A stretch of DNA of 57,873 nt from Candolleomyces eurysporus (taxonomy: Eukaryota; Basidiomycota; Agaricomycetes; Agaricales; Psathyrellaceae): assembly GCA_027579435.1 (NCBI GenBank), contig JANBPK010001078.1:1-57873 (forward strand), in the 5' to 3' direction. The notes under the pieces are model-generated. The model saw only the letters and a program-made list of their open reading frames with translations. It was not told the DNA's origin and did no database searches. The translations under genes were made by a program, and so were the position numbers. This document shows, piece by piece, positions 12,237 through 23,511 of this stretch. Position 1 is the first letter of the stretch, and each line of letters begins with the position of its first letter.

Positions 12237-13376
12237 ATGTCTCTTGCTAAACTCACGTCGATATCCACGAAAACGCTCTCACTTCTCCTGGAGAGGCAAC
12301 GACTCCAAACGCTTCCCTCTTTCAATAACTCGGGGCCCTTGGGTGAATCACCGAACACCAATGGCTCTGGGAACTCGCTACACCTAGCCCAAATCAAGAA
12401 GAATTTGGCTGCACTGCGGAGTGGGATTAAAGAGATGGAGGCGAAGGAGGGTGGGAGGTCGGAGGCGGCCGTATTGCTGAGGAATCAGTATGAGAGGATG
12501 AGGGGAATGTTGGGGGATGATGCGGGGGGTATACCGCTGTAGGTGTTTCTTCCTTCTGTGTTCGAGTTAGAGCTCACGGATGGATTCATTTCCTCTCTTA
12601 ATCGCACGACACGTCGNTTGCTATCGTTTGCTATGGCATGTACAGTCTCGACGACTCAACGCCCAAATCATCCGACTCGCAACAACTCTCATTTTCATCT
12701 ACTTCAACGCCTCAGTCGTCGTATGCAACTCCATTGCCACAGTCGCCCGCACCCATGCCCTCTGTTGGCTTGACAGCTTCGAGGGGTGTGTCAAAGCAAG
12801 ACTCAGCGCGGTTCCTCTCCTCGTCTTCCTCGTCTTCAACACCACCACCACAATCGCACTCTCGTAGAGAGTCTGAGAACCACCCAATATTCCAACCCTA
12901 CACAGACGACCCCACATCAGCCCCACAAATCCCGCTCACGGGGACCGGTCCCCGCAGAGGCTCNTCNCNTCTNGGAGCCTCGGAAGGAAACGACTATGAA
13001 GTTGAAGACGACACGAATACNGTCCTCCAAACNCAACGTTTCATCATGGACGAACAAGACCAACGCCTTGACCAACTGTCACACTCGATTAATCGGCAGC
13101 ATCATATATCTTTGCAGATCAATGATGAATTGGACGTCCATGCGGGGCTGTTAGAGGATCTGGAAGGGGGTGTGGATGGAGTTGGCAGTAGGTTGGGTAC
13201 GGCGAGGAGGAAGTTGGATCGGGTTGCGAGGGGGATNAANGAAAATAGTGAGTCTTNNNNGTGNNGCCGATNTTGCGAAGNGTGGAATGGTAACTAATNT
13301 TGTTGCAGGTTCGGTCTTTGCGATCGGGGTGTTGATTTTCGTGTTGTTNGTTTTGATTATTGTTTTGAAGACGTGA
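12237..13376 (+). CDS. SYN8: Qc-SNARE, Syn8/syntaxin-8-like
   Basis: Predicted tail-anchored Qc-SNARE of endosomal or vacuolar membrane fusion. Exons are 12237-12538, 12646-13247 and 13309-13376, giving 323 codons in frame despite several Ns. Seen: an N-terminal helical region (LAQIKKNLAALRSGIKEME), a Ser/Pro-rich linker, a SNARE motif that starts QRFIMDEQDQRLDQLS and continues through NRQHHISLQINDELDVH, and a C-terminal transmembrane anchor (FAIGVLIFVL then VLIIVLKT). Aligned without gaps to human STX8 as I recall it (DEQ...DALS...RQK...GNELDEQNEI), the central layer glutamine is a histidine here (ELDVHAGLL). The gene sits between two NACHT paralogues. A decayed second copy at 23.5 kb lies next to a NACHT relic, so SNARE and NACHT were probably duplicated together. 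Confidence 0.82.
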
Positions 13377-13789
13377 CCAATGAAACGAACCCATCATCGG
13401 TATTTCCTTCGTATTCGGGCGACACACCTAGTATCAACAAGCTACAGCACGTTTGGTGAAGTTCGATCCTCTTCCTTCCCTGGTCTTCGAGCGAGTTTTT
13501 ATTTCTAGGACATCGACGATACCCATNTTTCTAACGCTATTCCTGTATGAACGTGCATATTTACTTTTCAAGAGTATATTCCATACGANGGTGGTTGTTA
13601 TTACACCCTCTNGCGTTCGATCGAGGCGTGGGAGGTGGCTTAGTTGAGCCTAGTTATCACAGTGCCCTTTAATTCAAGCTTNAGCTCGAATATCTGGGGT
13701 TTCACGGAGAGCCGCAGTCTTCTCGAGGNTTGTTNGAATNNGGTCGGAGTCAAGTAGAGGCCTCAGGCGATTCGAATTAAGCGATTCTA
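13377..13789. other. Intergenic between SNARE and the NACHT B leader
   Basis: A short intergenic stretch with several Ns. From about 13676 the sequence (ttcaagctt, agctcgaatatc) matches the start of the NACHT C upstream region at about 21786, marking the left side of the duplicated NACHT unit. No gene seen. Confidence 0.45.
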
Positions 13790-13913
13790 GATGAGCGCCC
13801 AGGGTCACGAGGACTGCTGTTGTGCCTACTCTATATGCAGTGATTGTGGCGTCCACACNCCTTCCTCCTCCTCTCACTGCCACACTCCTTCCTTCTCCTC
13901 TCACTGTGATACC
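13790..13913 (+). promoter_or_regulatory. Conserved upstream leader of NACHT B
   Basis: Contains 'atgagcgcccagggtcacga' followed by 'ggactgctgttgtgcc', almost identical to the block at 44887-44922 before NACHT E and recognisable before relic C at 21901. A second shared box, CT-rich ('ccttctcctctcactgtga'), lies directly before the ATG. Probably promoter and 5'UTR; the function is inferred from conservation only. Confidence 0.5.
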
Positions 13914-15993
13914 ATGCCAAACTATGGCCAAACCAGCAACACACGCCCNAACCCCAGCCCCCCTGACCCAAANCCTTCCGGCAGTGGTAGGGGAGGCAAG
14001 AAATCTCACCGTGGTCGAACGAACAAAGGAGCTCGCAGAAGCGCTAGACAGACAGTAGGACCTACGCCGCCTGCGCTTTCTGAGGAGCGGCCTATTGGTC
14101 TCCCATCCCCCACAAACCCNGATATCCCGCGTCCGAATCCGAGTCATTCGTTCTTCGAAGGCGCCCAGCACTTCCAGATGCGAGACTTCAATGTCATGGT
14201 CCCTTCCCCNCCCAATCTCGAACCAGTTGACGGTGTGTAGTCGTTGTGTCCCGTTCGAGAAGGATACTGACTNTCGTGAACGCTCCACCTTTCCAGGATG
14301 GAAGTTGCTNGTCGAAAACATCTCCCCNAACGCCTTACACAATTCCTACGCTCGATATGATGCTCCGAAATGCGATGAGGACACACGAGTTGAGGTTACT
14401 GGNGANCTCATGGACCGGATAGGGGNTCGAGACAGCCCACAAANGCTGCTGTGNATGACGGGTGCTGCTGGATCNGGGAAATCTGCGCTGCAACAAACCA
14501 TCGCCGAACGTTGCGCAGAGTCAGGCATTCTTGGCGCNGCATATTTCTTNTCGAGCGGGGACCCTACCAGAAATACCACNTCNACCGTCGTACCCACAAT
14601 CGCCTTCCAGTTGGGATCANACAATCCAGACCTCAAGCAACGTATCGGTGGGGTTGTGGCACAAGATCCCGTCATTTTCAAGAGATCGCTGCGAACNCAG
14701 ATGGACAGTCTGATCGTCCGTCCGTTGAAGCACCTTCAGGAGTATGCAGAACTGGACCTCGCCACCCTCCCGTACGCCATTCTCATCGACGGCCTGGATG
14801 AGTGCAAAGGGGAAGAACGCCAGGAAGAACTGTTGACTGCCCTCAGGCAGTGTCTTATTACCAACGACCTCCCTTTTCACGTATTCATCGCCAGCAGACC
14901 AGAGTGGGCTATTCGCACAGCGTTGGAAACGGGTGGTCACCTCCGCGCAGTAGCTTACCATGTCCAACTCAACGACGACTACGANGCCTCTGAGGATATG
15001 CGGCGATATCTCCGGAGGAGGTTTGAACAACTCAGTNTCCGNACTGGTAACCCCCTCTGGTTCACCGAGCACAATATCGAGACGCTGGTGGAAGCTGCAT
15101 CCGGACAGTTCATCTACGTCGCGACGGTGTACNGATACATATCGGAGCGCCGAGCGTCGCCTGCGGAGAGGCTGAACATCGTCCTCACCTGGACACCNCA
15201 CATAGGACAGGGAGCCCGACCTTTCGAAGCGCTTGACAAACTTTACACCGAAATTTTGTTGAACGCCAAGAAGGAGTANGAGGCCNTNGACACCCACTGT
15301 GGACGTGACTTTCTNCTCCTNCTCAGGATCCACCATGCCAATTGCTCTAGCAAGCTGGGTTTTCAATTGCTATGGGGGTACATCACCAAGCTACTCGACA
15401 TGGACAAAGCGTCCATGGAAATCCTTATTTCCGACCTCCATTCCCTTGTGACAATCAGGGTGGACGATGACGGTTCAACATNTTANCTACAAATGCTACA
15501 TAAATCCTTTTCCGACTTCTTAGATGCAGAAAGTCGTGCAAAGGATTTGTATAGACCACTTACTCANGTTTTCAAGCACCTGGCAAAGTGCTGTTTTCTC
15601 CGCATCCTCCAANCTCCAGANTCCAGTGTCCGTANGTGACTTTGTCTNGTACTCCAATGGTCCTATACTAACTTAGCCCATAGTTGGATATGTTATCCAC
15701 AACCTTCCAATGTACTGGCGTGAGGCGTCTNCTTTGGATGATGAAATTGTCGATTTCACGCNGAAGGGTGGATGGCATAAATTGGATGCTATAATGGATG
15801 CTTCTTCCAAAAAGCACTACTCATCCCTATTTGAAAAATCTGGTTTACTNACTGAGGGTTTCAAGGTACACTAAGGCAATTTCTTCATGTTATATCCAGG
15901 TGGAAGCTGATGTTTTTATTTCTTGTTTAGAACCGAGATGCTGAGGTCGCCGCAGTTATCAGCATGTTTTTCATGAAGTGGAAGCATGACTAG
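13914..15993 (+). CDS. NACHT NTPase family protein, paralogue B
   Basis: Same architecture as paralogues A, D and E. Exons are 13914-14232, 14297-15631, 15684-15865 and 15931-15993. These sum to 1899 bases, an exact number of codons (632 aa), although about 25 positions are N. Exon 1 carries a basic, Pro/Ser-rich head and the motif SFFEGAQHFQM. Exon 2 has RYDAPKCDEDTRVEVT, the P-loop region (GAAG, N, GKSALQQ), Walker B AILIDGLDECKGEE, IASRPEWAIRTAL and the winged-helix-like segment GQFIYVATVYRYISERRASP. Exons 3-4 encode EIVDFT..KGGWHKLD and a short end, KWKHD. There is no WD40, ankyrin or TPR sensor, so this is a short STAND protein. ATP binding is well supported; effector and trigger are unknown. 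The 3' flank is duplicated downstream of relic C. Confidence 0.85.
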
Positions 15994-16027
15994 GAAGACT
16001 TCAATCATCTACAAGGTCTTACCTAAT

Positions 16028-16205
16028 TACCATAAATGTCAAAATATGCCCAGATAACTGATTCAACACAGCAAGCCAACTGCAGACTTCCTTGTCTCAA
16101 GCTCACTCAATTGATAGCTTCCAGCTTGACTTTGAGTGATTGTCCTTCTGATGTGGGAAGTTGGCAGACTTTGCTCATGAGGACAGGATTGAGCCTGAGA
16201 GTAAG
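16028..16205. repeat. Duplicated NACHT 3' flank, CpG-depleted copy
   Basis: Matches 22497-22695 downstream of NACHT relic C. Most differences are CpG to TpG or CpA: 'gacttcgctcgcgaggacgg' there reads 'gactttgctcatgaggacag' here. Shared strings include 'cttgtctcaagctc' and 'gactgtccttc'. Confidence 0.7.
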
Positions 16206-16284
16206 AAGACCTGAGCTTACAGGTTGGAAAGAAAGACTTTTGGGTTGGATAGGTAATGCTCCTGCATAACTCTTACAAAAAGGA

Positions 16285-16516
16285 TGTCAGGCCCACCAGT
16301 AGTATCATAATATCCTGCTTGGATTAGATATAGATTGCCAATTGTTACAGTCAGAGGAATTTCTGAGTGAGTTTTGCAACAGGCAAAGATTGTCTAAGCA
16401 TTGTTATGGGTAGGAGATATAGGTTGGAAGGAGGGGGGGAGTAAGATCTTCAGTTTGCTGCTGAGAGGGTGAATGATCAGTGAGACTGGGTTTCTGCAAA
16501 TTTGAAGGGTGTTACA
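16285..16516. mobile_element. Solo-LTR-like repeat, decayed copy 1
   Basis: Homologous to 28898-29138, with shared strings 'cagaggaatttc', 'caacaggcaaagattg' and 'gaagggt'. It starts with TG and ends in 'gtgttaca', as an LTR would. Relative to copy 2, CpG sites are converted ('ccgagcgagtttcga' to 'ctgagtgagttttg'). No target-site duplication was recognised, so LTR identity is tentative. Confidence 0.45.
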
Positions 16517-16929
16517 TTAGTAAACCTAAACTTTAAATTTGGGCCTTTTGTCACTTCTAAGCTTTTCCAACCATGGCCCCTGCCAAATTCAAATGCCAAT
16601 ATAATGGATAGTATTGTCCATCTGTACTGTAAGTGTCTATGTGCAAAGGTGGAAAGGATAATGGAGATGAAGTATGATGCTATGGGTGATATTCAGTGGT
16701 AATAGTTCAACAAAGAGAAGAATTGGCATCCAAGATGCACCAACAATGAATCATATTGAGTGAATGAAGAATTCAATCAGCGCATAACATGAATGAAGGT
16801 GTATGTGCAAAATGGCGGCGAACCTTTCAGAGGCAAGAATGCAAAGAATGAACCGAAAAATCGATGAAAATGGATATGAATGCATGTGAGCAACTTCAAA
16901 GGGAAACGCACCCGCAGGGGAAGTTGCCA
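16517..16929. other. AT-rich intergenic stretch
   Basis: CpG-poor sequence following the LTR-like repeat and abutting the 3' end of the HD-domain gene. A short ORF at 16502-16702 has no recognisable content. I see no gene. Confidence 0.5.
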
Positions 16930-19297
16930 TCAATCACTTCGCAGCTTCCTCATCCTCTTCACCTCAACACGCTCAATCGGAGGTTGCAATTCGTCCTCCC
17001 TTCCTCTCTTCAGTCTTTGGGAAGGCGCTGCATCAATGGTTGCGCCCTCTGTCCCATCTTCGAAAAGCTGTGGAAGGTCGGCCATCGGCTGGAATGTAGT
17101 GATCATGGCAATGGCGCTTGGATCTCCAGCAATGGCTGCTGCCACTCCTTCCGTTGACATGCGGCGTGAACTAGCGCTCGGACTCTCATGCCTGTATCCC
17201 TTATCTACGTCGGCAAAGTGATTCTTACTCATCATCGCAGAACCCGAGCGGCCAAAAGTCCTTTTCTTCCTCTGCTCAGAACCAGTTCCAGCATCGCCTG
17301 CGCCACCACCAGGGGTCTTGGGTAAAGTCTCAAGCGAGAATGCATCCGAAGTTCGGGTAGATGTCAATGTTGGAGTGTTCGGCACGGTGTCTCCGCCGAT
17401 AGAAACTTCCTCGCCCATGTCCACCAGCACTGCGTTGTATGCATCATGAACCCTCCCAAAATACTCTGGCTTCTTCGTGAAGATACGCAACAGGATCTCA
17501 GCATGGGTCGAGGGCCTCAGTCCAGAGTAATCCCCAGGACCAGCGTGCATAGGCTCTATTGCAACGATTAGTACTCTTGCCTATCCAGGAAAGGACAAAT
17601 AAACGAAACCACATACTGTCCGGATGCTTCTTCGAGTAAAACTTGGTCAAGTCCACCGGGTTACGCTCCCCCATGCCATAATGAATCGTCCCAATATCGA
17701 CAATGATGTCGTCCGCCGTTAAGTCTAAGGGTTCTTCGCTACCTTCCCCTTCAAAAGTTTTTCGTGCCTTTCCCATAATTCGTTCTGGAGTAATGTATTC
17801 CTGGATGGCCTTCTTTGACGTGAACTCAACTGCTTTCCATACAACTTCGCGGTAAAGCTCGCGATGGCGAAGTCGCTTGATCAATTGGCGAGACGCTTCT
17901 AATTCCTGCACCAAATGAGAACTGAGCATTGTTAAGGGAATAAATATGTCACGTACCGGAGCCTTGGACCTCTCGATTTCATTCAGGATATAATCATTCA
18001 AGTAAAGGAAACTGTCGGGGTCATATACTCGTTCAGCGAGCTTCATGTGAGGTTCGGCCAGGAGAAGAGCATCGACAACCATATGTTCAATTGCCCGAGC
18101 TGAGATGCGATCACGGTTAGAGGCTTCTCTACGAGGAATAAGACCAGGTTATACTCACTAGTCTTGTGGCTATAGACGTTCTTGTGCAGAGCGAACCGAC
18201 GGCGGCAGATTTCGTAGATCTGTTCCGCATCCTTGATGTTGTAGCAAATCTGATTGTCTAGAGCTCTTGCGGACTTCACAATCCTGGTGGCTTCGAAAGA
18301 AAACGAGGTTCCAGTCATATGGGAATCACGTTGAATGTAGTCGAACCTAATAATGCAGCGCGTCAGGTATCTGAGCGAAGAATCGTGAATCCAATTCTTA
18401 CTTGTCGACATCTAATCCGTTTCGCTTGTTGGCGATAATATCGAATAAGAAGGGTTTTTCGGATGCGCTACGGCGGAAGCCATTAGCTGACAAGGCAGCG
18501 AGATTGGCACCTATTCACTAACTCGCACTGGGCTGGGTCACCTGCAATTAAGGCCTTGATGAATCTGGCGTCCTTATCCGAGATTGGGATGCTGTAGTTC
18601 TTGACGATATAATCGAACATCATCTCGGAACCGAGCTCGTGTTGCCATCCGCATCCTTTACTAGTGAGGAAGACTTCAGACTTGCGAAAACAGCGTCGAC
18701 ACGATGACTTACATAGCCTTGGGCATGAAGATGTTATCCCAGACGTGACTCCAAGGACCATGGCCAAGATCGTGGCAAAGGCCCGCGATCTCCACGCAAC
18801 CGACGTCACGATTGGTTATCTTCAAGCTGGGCTGATTGGTTTGAAGATGGGAAGCCAAACATCTTGCTAAATATGCGACGCCTAATAAGTTGGAAGCAGG
18901 TTGGATCAAATGCGAATGTGTGACCATGCAGAACGCACCTAAGCAATGCTCGAATCGCGTGTGAGATGCAGATGGCCAGACATATGAAGACGTTCCCAAT
19001 TGTTTGATGTCCCGTAAACGCTGAAAAGGCACCCTGAAACACAAACCGCGCTCTTACCAGCGTCACGAGAGTGCTGCATGCGGCGGATAACTTACGTGTC
19101 GATGAATTGGTTAAGATGAGAGTGAATGGGGACTTCGAAGGACATCAGTATATCCTATCGAATGATGGCATAGATCACCTACTGAGCGTGTGGATGACGT
19201 CTTTCACACCCCTGAGTGCTTTGGGAACGAAGAAGCCATGCGGGTCGTCGTCTTCTACCATCGGGAGCGAGGTTGGCTGGCTGTCCAATACAGACAT
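16930..19297 (-). CDS. SAMHD1: SAMHD1-like HD-domain dNTP triphosphohydrolase
   Basis: Predicted deoxynucleotide triphosphohydrolase that removes triphosphate from dNTPs. The gene is split into about eight exons on the minus strand; the proposed start is the ATG at 19297 ([13 protein letters not shown]) and the stop is at 16930-16932. Seen, in order: [34 protein letters not shown] (first metal His), [19 protein letters not shown] (HD pair), [29 protein letters not shown] (last metal Asp), [13 protein letters not shown], and [20 protein letters not shown]. All HD catalytic residues expected from human SAMHD1 are present. There is no N-terminal SAM domain, as is common in fungi. The C-terminus is a long low-complexity tail rich in Ser, Thr and Gly that ends in a basic patch ([12 protein letters not shown]), possibly a nuclear signal. 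Role in dNTP balance is established for the family; a defence role here is inference. Confidence 0.87.
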
Positions 19298-21900
19298 CTC
19301 GATATTGTGTCGGAGGAGCGATGATAACAACAAAAGAGGGTGTAGAGGCGCCTTAAATTAGCCGAGGAATTCTTCAGAGCCCGCGTAGCTCTACGAAGCG
19401 TTCAGCACACCGCAGGTATATTCGGCGGGAGCACAAAGGTTTTATATTGAAGCCCAGTCGAATGATCTTCGTGGTTTTGCTATAGAAAGGGTTTCAAAGA
19501 CCCATGCCCTCACAAACTCCCAAGTTCTAACCTCTAGTGCGGACAGAATAGAGGAGGATGGTGGTTCGAAGGAAAGAAAGGAAGGGCCTTGACAAACATG
19601 AAATGGGCTTCACTTCAATCAAGTGTACACAGTACACGCGGTGTGACTGACCGCGCAGACACCATCACGTCCACGCGTCTAAGTGCCAGTGCAACTCGGA
19701 AATTGGCAGTTGCTTCGAGAAGCATATAGATCGGGCAAATATGAGCCAATAAACAGAAAGGCCTTCATCTCATACACATTTCATACGACTGTGGAATACG
19801 TGACTAATCTACCGGCGATTTCCTTAATTTTCTCGATAAAGCTAAAGCGAGTTTTACATCAAGAGTCAGGGTCTTGAAGTGTTGTAGTTGCTGCGCCAAT
19901 TGTCAAAGAGTGCCTAGTTGAAGAGCGGAGGAGTTGAGAACGCGAAAAGGCAATGACTGGAGCCGCGCTGAGATAACGCTCAAGGCTGGCAGATCTGACC
20001 GGAACTTCCGGCGTCACAAAGAACGAGCTTCGTGATCTTCGTGAGCAACGGCAGCTCATCGCACACCAGAGGAAGAGCATTCCAAAATGAAGCGAGTTCG
20101 CGGAGCATCTCGTAAATGTATGCTTTAAAGTCCGGGGAGGAGGGGGGCACCTTGAAGCTGATGGCCGGCTATCGAATAACCCCTGGAAGCAACACCTTCA
20201 CCCCCGAGATACATAACCTTGTCAGCATACTCATGATATCTCGACAAGTTTATAGTGTTACTAGCCCTGAACCGTCTTTTGAAAATGAATGCATGATTAT
20301 CTATGAAACATTCCGAGCTGGTAGGAAAGGATAAAAATAAACAATGGGGCCTTCGAAAGGCGCCCATCCAATCAACTGACCTTTGAATTCTTAGATTTCA
20401 CCAAGCTGGGTGGTCCGTCAAAGGATATCTCTATTACTCTGGGTTTACTGGTGCTAATGCCCAGGTTCGACCCAACAGAGGCTCACGAACCACGGATCGC
20501 GAACTGCGAACCATCAGCTGCGGCCCCACCATGGCAGGCACTCCAATGCCCTATTACACCCCCGACCGGTGCCTCTTTCCCTCCCTTCTCTCAAACATGT
20601 ATCACCCGCCAAGTAAAACCACCTACCAGGTCCCTATTGACGCTCGCTTGTCATTCTCTTCATGCTGAGAATCATCCTATCACCTTCCCTCCCCTCAGGC
20701 AGCGGGCTTGAGCTCTGAAGTACGCTCTGACAGCGCATACTCAACGTTCTCTGGAGCCCATGATCCTAGATTTACCCTCGTCACAATAGTAGCTCTTCTC
20801 TGAGCACGGAGCTCGATCACTCGCAAACAAACACCCACATCCGACTCGTGAATCGGAAATCTCATTTCTGGGATGTCTTTGCCTTTATGAGTCTGCATCG
20901 TGAGAACGCATGTTAATACACGTGCGTTATCGAGAGCGCTAGCCATTCATATTGCGATTAGGTTAGCCGCAAGGACTCGTCTATGATCATATGGCTCTTT
21001 AGTATTCTCTTTCTTTATAGATGCATTAGGTGGATACCAAACCTTATTACAAAACGAGGCTAAGTGTTCCAGCTGGAGGCCATGTTTTGGGGGTCCTATG
21101 GACCTTGTGACCGCTGCGATCTACCCATATGTATGGATCGATGGTGACGACTGAATTCGCAGCGAATGTCTTTGAACCAGAACTACGTGTTTCCAAGAGA
21201 ATCCGAGAAGGAAGCTGCAGACGAAACTGGGGGTATACCACAGCAGGCTGAACATCCATGAATAGAGGCTGTGCCGAGGAAAATACCAGTGCAAGCATCA
21301 AGTTGCTATATGGGAAGAATATTTTTGGTTCTCCATCGAAAGTGGCAGGGGTTTTTCGGCGCAAGCACTAGTACTAGTGACCATGACATACGGGAACGTT
21401 TTGGCAAAGAAGTTGATCGGGAGAGCCGTTGGCCTTCCACACGAGCTGATTACCTCTCCCTGACCTGGTATTGCTGAGGCGTGTGATATCGGGAAACAAA
21501 TGAGACTGGAATTGCGAGCACACAAAGACAACTGCCAGGCCTGGAGAGAAAATATCGGGTCCCTAGAACATCGGATTGCTCAGCTGGTCCCGGTCCACTG
21601 CTAGAGCTAATTATGGTGTTTGGGCACCTGGTCGGCACCTGTTAGACATGTAATACTACCACTTTGACTGAGACTTCGACGCACGGCACACCTATAATTG
21701 ACGTCGAGAGCTCTGGCAGATGCGAAGTTCATTATCTTTTCCCGCTTCTTTCGTGCGGGTCTTTATTTCTCGGACATCCTTTCGTTCAAGCTTAGCTCGG
21801 ATATCCCGCATCTCATCGGGGGGAGGGGAGGCATAGTCCTTGTCTCGGGGTTTGTTTGAAGACATGCGAGGAGCGACTCAAAATGGGGAATTTGAGATTA
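19298..21900. other. Long gene-poor region
   Basis: About 2.6 kb without a supportable gene. An 83-codon minus ORF at 20695-20946 has a plausible composition but no known domain. Around 21480-21650 (plus) there is a possible remnant of a coiled-coil plus F-box head (CQAWRENIGSLEHRIAQL), broken by stops. From about 21786 the sequence begins to match the NACHT upstream region of paralogue B. Confidence 0.45.
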
Positions 21901-22001
21901 AGCGCCCTCAGTCATGAGGGCTGTTGCTGTGGAATATGCCGAGATTGTGCTAATCTCGTGGCATCTACGCTACTCTGCTTACTCCTCTCATTATGACACC
22001 C
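21901..22001 (+). promoter_or_regulatory. Conserved upstream leader of NACHT relic C
   Basis: A degenerate form of the NACHT leader: 'agcgccctcagtcatgaggg' then 'ctgttgctgtgg', and, just before the start codon, 'actcctctcattatgacacc'. It shows that the relic was copied together with its promoter. Confidence 0.5.
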
Positions 22002-22485
22002 ATGCCAAAGGACCAGACCAACAACGCACGCCCAGATCCCCGCTATCCTGGCCCATACCCTGGTCCCTCCGGCAGTCGTAGGGGAAGCGAGAAGGTTCAC
22101 GATGGTCGGATACCCACCGGAAAGGTGCAGAGAAGTACTGGGCAGACGGCAAAACCAACCCCGCCCGCGCCTTGAAGGGATTGGTGGACCGCCGCTCACA
22201 AACCCAGGTATCGCGCGTACGAGTCCATCGTGTTTCGAAGGCCCACAGCACTCAGGCTTCCGGATCCATTCTTGGCTCGGCATCTTTCTTTTCGAGCGAG
22301 AACCCTACCAGGAATACCACTTACACCATTGTACCTAGGTCTACTCAATGAGGGTCTCAAGGTATGCCTAGCCGATTTATTTGTGTTACATTCAGGTGGA
22401 AACTGATGTTTTATTTTCTGTTTAGAACCGACATCCTGGAGTCGTTGTGGCAATCAGCACGCTTTTGAAACAAGTGGAAGCGTGA
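22002..22485 (+). pseudogene. NACHT paralogue C, internal-deletion relic
   Basis: Both ends of the NACHT gene are kept but the middle is gone. The N-terminal exon (KDQTNNARPDPRYPGPYPG, ..., SCFEGPQHS) runs, without the P-loop, into a fragment equal to the segment just after Walker A in the paralogues (ILGSAYFF and PTRNTT in the other frame). That fragment jumps directly to the end of exon 3 (EGLK, then an intron from 'gtatgcc' to 'tttag') and to exon 4 (NRHPGVVVAIS), ending at TGA 22483-22485. Two deletions plus an early stop make it non-functional. The 3' flank matches the one after paralogue B. Confidence 0.8.
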
Positions 22486-22496
22486 CTGGGGAAGAC

Positions 22497-22695
22497 GTGA
22501 AGCGCTGGGCAATGAATGTCAACGGACGCCCAGACAACCGACTCAAACCGTAAGCCGGCCATAGACCCCCTTGTCTCAAGCTCGTTCGATTGGTTGCTTC
22601 AACCAACTTAACCTTGAGAGACTGTCCTTCCGATGAGGAAAGACTATACAAATGTTGGGAGACTTCGCTCGCGAGGACGGGGGCCTGACAGTAAG
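22497..22695. repeat. Duplicated NACHT 3' flank, CpG-retaining copy
   Basis: Partner of 16028-16205. This copy keeps CpG sites ('cggacgcccagacaaccgac', 'cgctcgcgagg'), so it shows the ancestral state for the transitions seen in the other copy. Similarity fades after about 22695. Confidence 0.7.
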
Positions 22696-23511
22696 AACAC
22701 TTTCCGATTTCATGGAAATGTTAGGCCTACGCTATTTGTACAATCCGAGCGACGAAGGGTGAATGGCATCAGCTGAACCGAACCAATATCCAAAACCGTG
22801 AGATCTAATCCATTGCCGTCCTTCCTGTGCGCCATCTTCACCATAGGTTGGTTCGTGAACCTAGGGAAAACGACAGAGACCCAGAGACAGAGCTGTCCGC
22901 GGCGGAGAAGCATAGGCGCGTTGGCAGGCTCTGGGTACTGGGAAGGGATTCAGTGAAGACCTTTCCAATATCTCGAATTTGGCAGGTCTGAACAAGCAAG
23001 GACAGGATTGTGGGCGCGTTTTAGATTTTCCCTCAAAGCAGTGGAAGGCTGGACAAAATTTCAAGGGCGTCGGTTGATCGGTCCATCGGATCAGAAGCCG
23101 TTCCTTATTGCCAGGACCTGATATAAACGAACTGTGATTCAGTTCAGGCCAGAATCCTTTGACACTACCCATTCCTTTCGTTGACTCAATGTTATATATC
23201 GAGGCACCAAGTTTCTGTCACAAATAGTCCACTTCGACCGTAGTAATGGGCTTCATCGGGCTCTTGCTGCTCCTACCCCCAGCTTTGGCATCCACCTTAC
23301 TTCGAGGCTGAACCTTTTAGAGCCGTCCTCTTCCAGTTGCGCCGTACCCGATATCTAATTTTTCGATAGGAACAAGATCACTGCGGTGACGCAACGCCTA
23401 TCAGCACGGTGAGCTCTTCGGCCATCCTTTACTCACACTCATTCGACGGTTAGCTCGAAGCGGACCTACTTGAAACCCACCGGAATCGGGAAGGCAGAAG
23501 CATAATACGTG
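22696..23511. other. Intergenic between NACHT relic and SNARE relic
   Basis: No gene seen. About 23065-23165 ('ggtccatcggatca', 'ttcaggccagaatccttt') weakly resembles 32345-32415 downstream of NACHT D. From about 23370 the sequence ('gatcactgcggtgacgcaac', 'cattcgacg') matches the region upstream of the intact SNARE gene. Confidence 0.4.

Noticed and set aside
21480..21650. F-box gene
   Set aside because: Only a short coiled-coil and degenerate F-box-like string is visible, with stops in all frames; too weak to call.
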